Assembly: GCA_036010965.1 (NCBI GenBank)
Contig: DASCMO010000068.1
Location: 1-64,000 of the forward strand
DNA from: GCA-2686265 sp036010965
GTDB taxonomy: Bacteria > Planctomycetota > UBA1135 > GCA-002686595
Length of the DNA: 64,000 nt
Direction of reading: 5' to 3'
Shown here: one piece after another, positions 62,461-64,000 of the stretch
Layout: the number at the start of each line of letters is the position of its first letter
Numbering within the stretch: the stretch's first letter is position 1
Notes under the pieces: model-generated
Seen by the model: the letters and a program-made list of their open reading frames with translations, nothing else
Told to the model about the DNA's origin: nothing
Database searches by the model: none
Program-made: the position numbers and the translations under genes

Positions 62461-64000
62461 ATGAATCTCCAACGACTGGCACTGGGAACCACCTCCCTGT
62501 TTCTCGGCCTGACCCTCGTCACAGCGCCCGCACAGGCCCAACTCGAAGCCGAGCTGGTCGCCAGCGGGTTCTCGGCTCCTCTCTGGCTGGGCTCGCCCCC
62601 CGGGGACAGCTCGCGCATGTTCATCTGCGAGCAGAGCACCGGACGCGTGAAGATCATCAAGGACGGTGTCGTGCTCCCAACGCCCTTCCTCGACATCGGC
62701 TCGATTTCGCTCGGCGGCGGTGAGCGAGGTCTGCTGGGAATGGCCTTCCACCCCGACTACGCGACCAATCGCACCTTTTACGTCAGCTACTCGAATAACT
62801 CGGGGCACTCGATGGTCCGCTCCTACGAGGCTTCCGCTTCGAACCCGGACGTCGCCGACCCAGCGAGCTTCACGGACATCTTCGGCCCCGTCTCCCAACC
62901 CTACAGCAACCACAACGGCGGGTGCATCCGATTCAGTCCCGTTGACGGCAAGCTCTACCTCGGGTTGGGTGACGGCGGCAGCGGAAACGACCCGGGGAAT
63001 CGCGCGCAGAACGGCCAGCAACTCCTGGGCAAGATCCTGCGTCTCAACGACGACGGCAGCATCCCCGCGAACAATCCCTTCGTCGGCAACGGGTCCGTGC
63101 GTGATGAGATCTGGGCCATCGGCGTGCGCAACCCGTGGCGCTTCAGCTTCGACCGCCAGACGGGCGACCTCTGGACGGGCGACGTCGGTCAGAACTCGCG
63201 CGAGGAGATCAACTTCGAGGCCGCCGGCGACGGAGGCAACAACTACGGTTGGCGCTGCATGGAGGGCTTCAACTGCACGGGGCTCTCGGGCTGCACCTGC
63301 AACAGCAGCGCCCTGACCCTTCCCATCCACGACTACAGCCACGGCTCGGGATGCTCGGTAACGGGCGGCTACCGCTACCGGGGAACGATGATGCCGAGCA
63401 TGACCGGGCGCTACTTCTTCGGCGACTACTGCAGTGGCCGCGTCTGGTCTTTCGCCTTTAACGGCAGCTCGAGTAGCAACCTCGTCGACCACACCTCGGA
63501 CCTGGCGATCCCCGGAGGGGAGTCCATCACCAGCTTCGGTGAGGACGACAATGGCGACCTCTACATCGTGGACGCCAGCGGCGGCCAGATCTGGCGCCTC
63601 CAGGAGGAGTGCGCCGGCATCACCACGACGTTCTGCGTGACCTCTCCCAACTCCGTGGGCACGGGCACCCAGATCGCCTCCAACGGCAATACCAGCGTCG
63701 CAGCCAACGACTTCGAGCTGCAGTCCTTCGGTTCCCCCACCGCCCAGTTCGCGCTGTATTACTACGGACCGAACGAGATCCAGGTCCCCTTCGGCGACGG
63801 CTTCCGGTGCGTCGGCGGCAGTACGTTCCGCCTCAACCCGCCCCAGCAGACCGATGTCTTTGGTGACTTTGTGCGGGTCGTGGACATGAACTCCCCGCCT
63901 GCCAGCTCGGGCCCCGGAATGATCTCGGCCGGCGACACGTGGAAATTCCAGCTCTGGTACCGCGACCCCACTGGAGGGGCGTCAGGTTTCAACCTCTCCG
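62461..64000 (+). CDS. PQQ-dependent glucose/sorbosone dehydrogenase (3' end cut off)
   Basis: At least 513 residues, open at the right edge. Signal peptide (LFLGLTLVTAPAQA). The six-bladed GSDH propeller is clear: FSAPLWLGSPPGDSSRMFIC, GGGERGLLGMAFHPDYATN, HNGGCIRFSPVDGKLYLGLG, DGGSGNDPGNRAQNGQQLLG, GVRNPWRFSFDRQTGDLWTG, DVGQNSREEINF and NYGWRCMEGFNC. GSDH proteins oxidise sugars with PQQ. After residue ~380 the C-terminal module follows (TFCVTSPNSVGTG, VPFGDGFRCVGGSTFRLN, WKFQLWYRDP). Starts at ATG with GAGG nine bases upstream. Confidence 0.88.
   Translation, partial: MNLQRLALGTTSLFLGLTLVTAPAQAQLEAELVASGFSAPLWLGSPPGDSSRMFICEQSTGRVKIIKDGVVLPTPFLDIGSISLGGGERGLLGMAFHPDYATNRTFYVSYSNNSGHSMVRSYEASASNPDVADPASFTDIFGPVSQPYSNHNGGCIRFSPVDGKLYLGLGDGGSGNDPGNRAQNGQQLLGKILRLNDDGSIPANNPFVGNGSVRDEIWAIGVRNPWRFSFDRQTGDLWTGDVGQNSREEINFEAAGDGGNNYGWRCMEGFNCTGLSGCTCNSSALTLPIHDYSHGSGCSVTGGYRYRGTMMPSMTGRYFFGDYCSGRVWSFAFNGSSSSNLVDHTSDLAIPGGESITSFGEDDNGDLYIVDASGGQIWRLQEECAGITTTFCVTSPNSVGTGTQIASNGNTSVAANDFELQSFGSPTAQFALYYYGPNEIQVPFGDGFRCVGGSTFRLNPPQQTDVFGDFVRVVDMNSPPASSGPGMISAGDTWKFQLWYRDPTGGASGFNLS

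Noticed and set aside
1..64000. tRNA, rRNA or riboswitch genes
   Set aside because: No cloverleaf, rRNA core or riboswitch consensus was recognised by eye; a covariance-model scan would be needed to exclude small RNAs.

Overview
This 64 kb window is a GC-rich, gene-dense bacterial chromosome segment of about 55 protein genes. No rRNA, tRNA, IS element, phage or CRISPR array was seen. The likely source is Planctomycetota or a close PVC relative. Reasons: a tandem double-length UvrA, two sulfatase-family proteins, an actinobacterial/planctomycete-type SDH with a 5-TM anchor, XPB next to a helicase-associated protein, HEAT-repeat exported proteins, and several secreted proteins sharing a C-terminal module with an 'FQLWYRDP'-type signature. 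This assignment is inference from gene content; no database was searched.

Layout. 0-2.6 kb (+): sulfatase with a discoidin-like tail, parvulin, and a probable remnant of a PQQ-propeller gene. 2.6-5.5 kb: cvpA (-) divergent from a large unknown protein (+), then a small Cys-rich, collagen-tailed protein. 5.8-9.25 kb (+): overlapping sdhC-sdhA-sdhB. 9.3-12.9 kb: soluble histidine kinase (-) divergent from an exported HEAT-repeat protein (+). 13.1-19.1 kb (-): Nudix, purM, TPR protein, esterase-like pseudoenzyme, membrane spermidine-synthase-like protein and a small TPR-like membrane protein. 19.3-23.2 kb (+): dxr, rseP (four PDZ-like repeats), UbiA prenyltransferase. 23.2-30.2 kb (mostly -): CCA/poly(A) nucleotidyltransferase, HEAT lipoprotein, TolC-like protein, and an ECF sigma with a probable anti-sigma partner.

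30.2-48.5 kb (-) is a long run of genes mostly joined by ATGA/GTGA-type overlaps: galE, RNase Z-like MBL protein, M28 peptidase, PBP4, inositol phosphatase, double UvrA, XPB, helicase-associated protein, thiE-like, signal-peptidase-like, thiL, tsaE. The UvrA-XPB-helicase-associated core looks like a DNA-repair unit. 48.6-52.9 kb: aroA (-) diverges from purC-purE-mtnA (+) with 9 bp between the two starts; a 66-aa protein follows. 52.8-55.7 kb (-): glyA, CobW-type GTPase, HAD phosphatase.

55.8-64 kb holds secreted proteins: a sulfatase-fold lipoprotein without the formylglycine Cys and with a metal-binding-like tail, two lamin-tail proteins, a pentaheme cytochrome c, and a truncated glucose/sorbosone dehydrogenase running off the right edge. 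The gaps here hold clear hairpins, an intrinsic terminator and a 14-bp-period array of TTCATGAA palindromes.

Starts were chosen from overlaps, Shine-Dalgarno (SD)-like sequences and signal peptides. GTG and TTG starts are frequent in this DNA.
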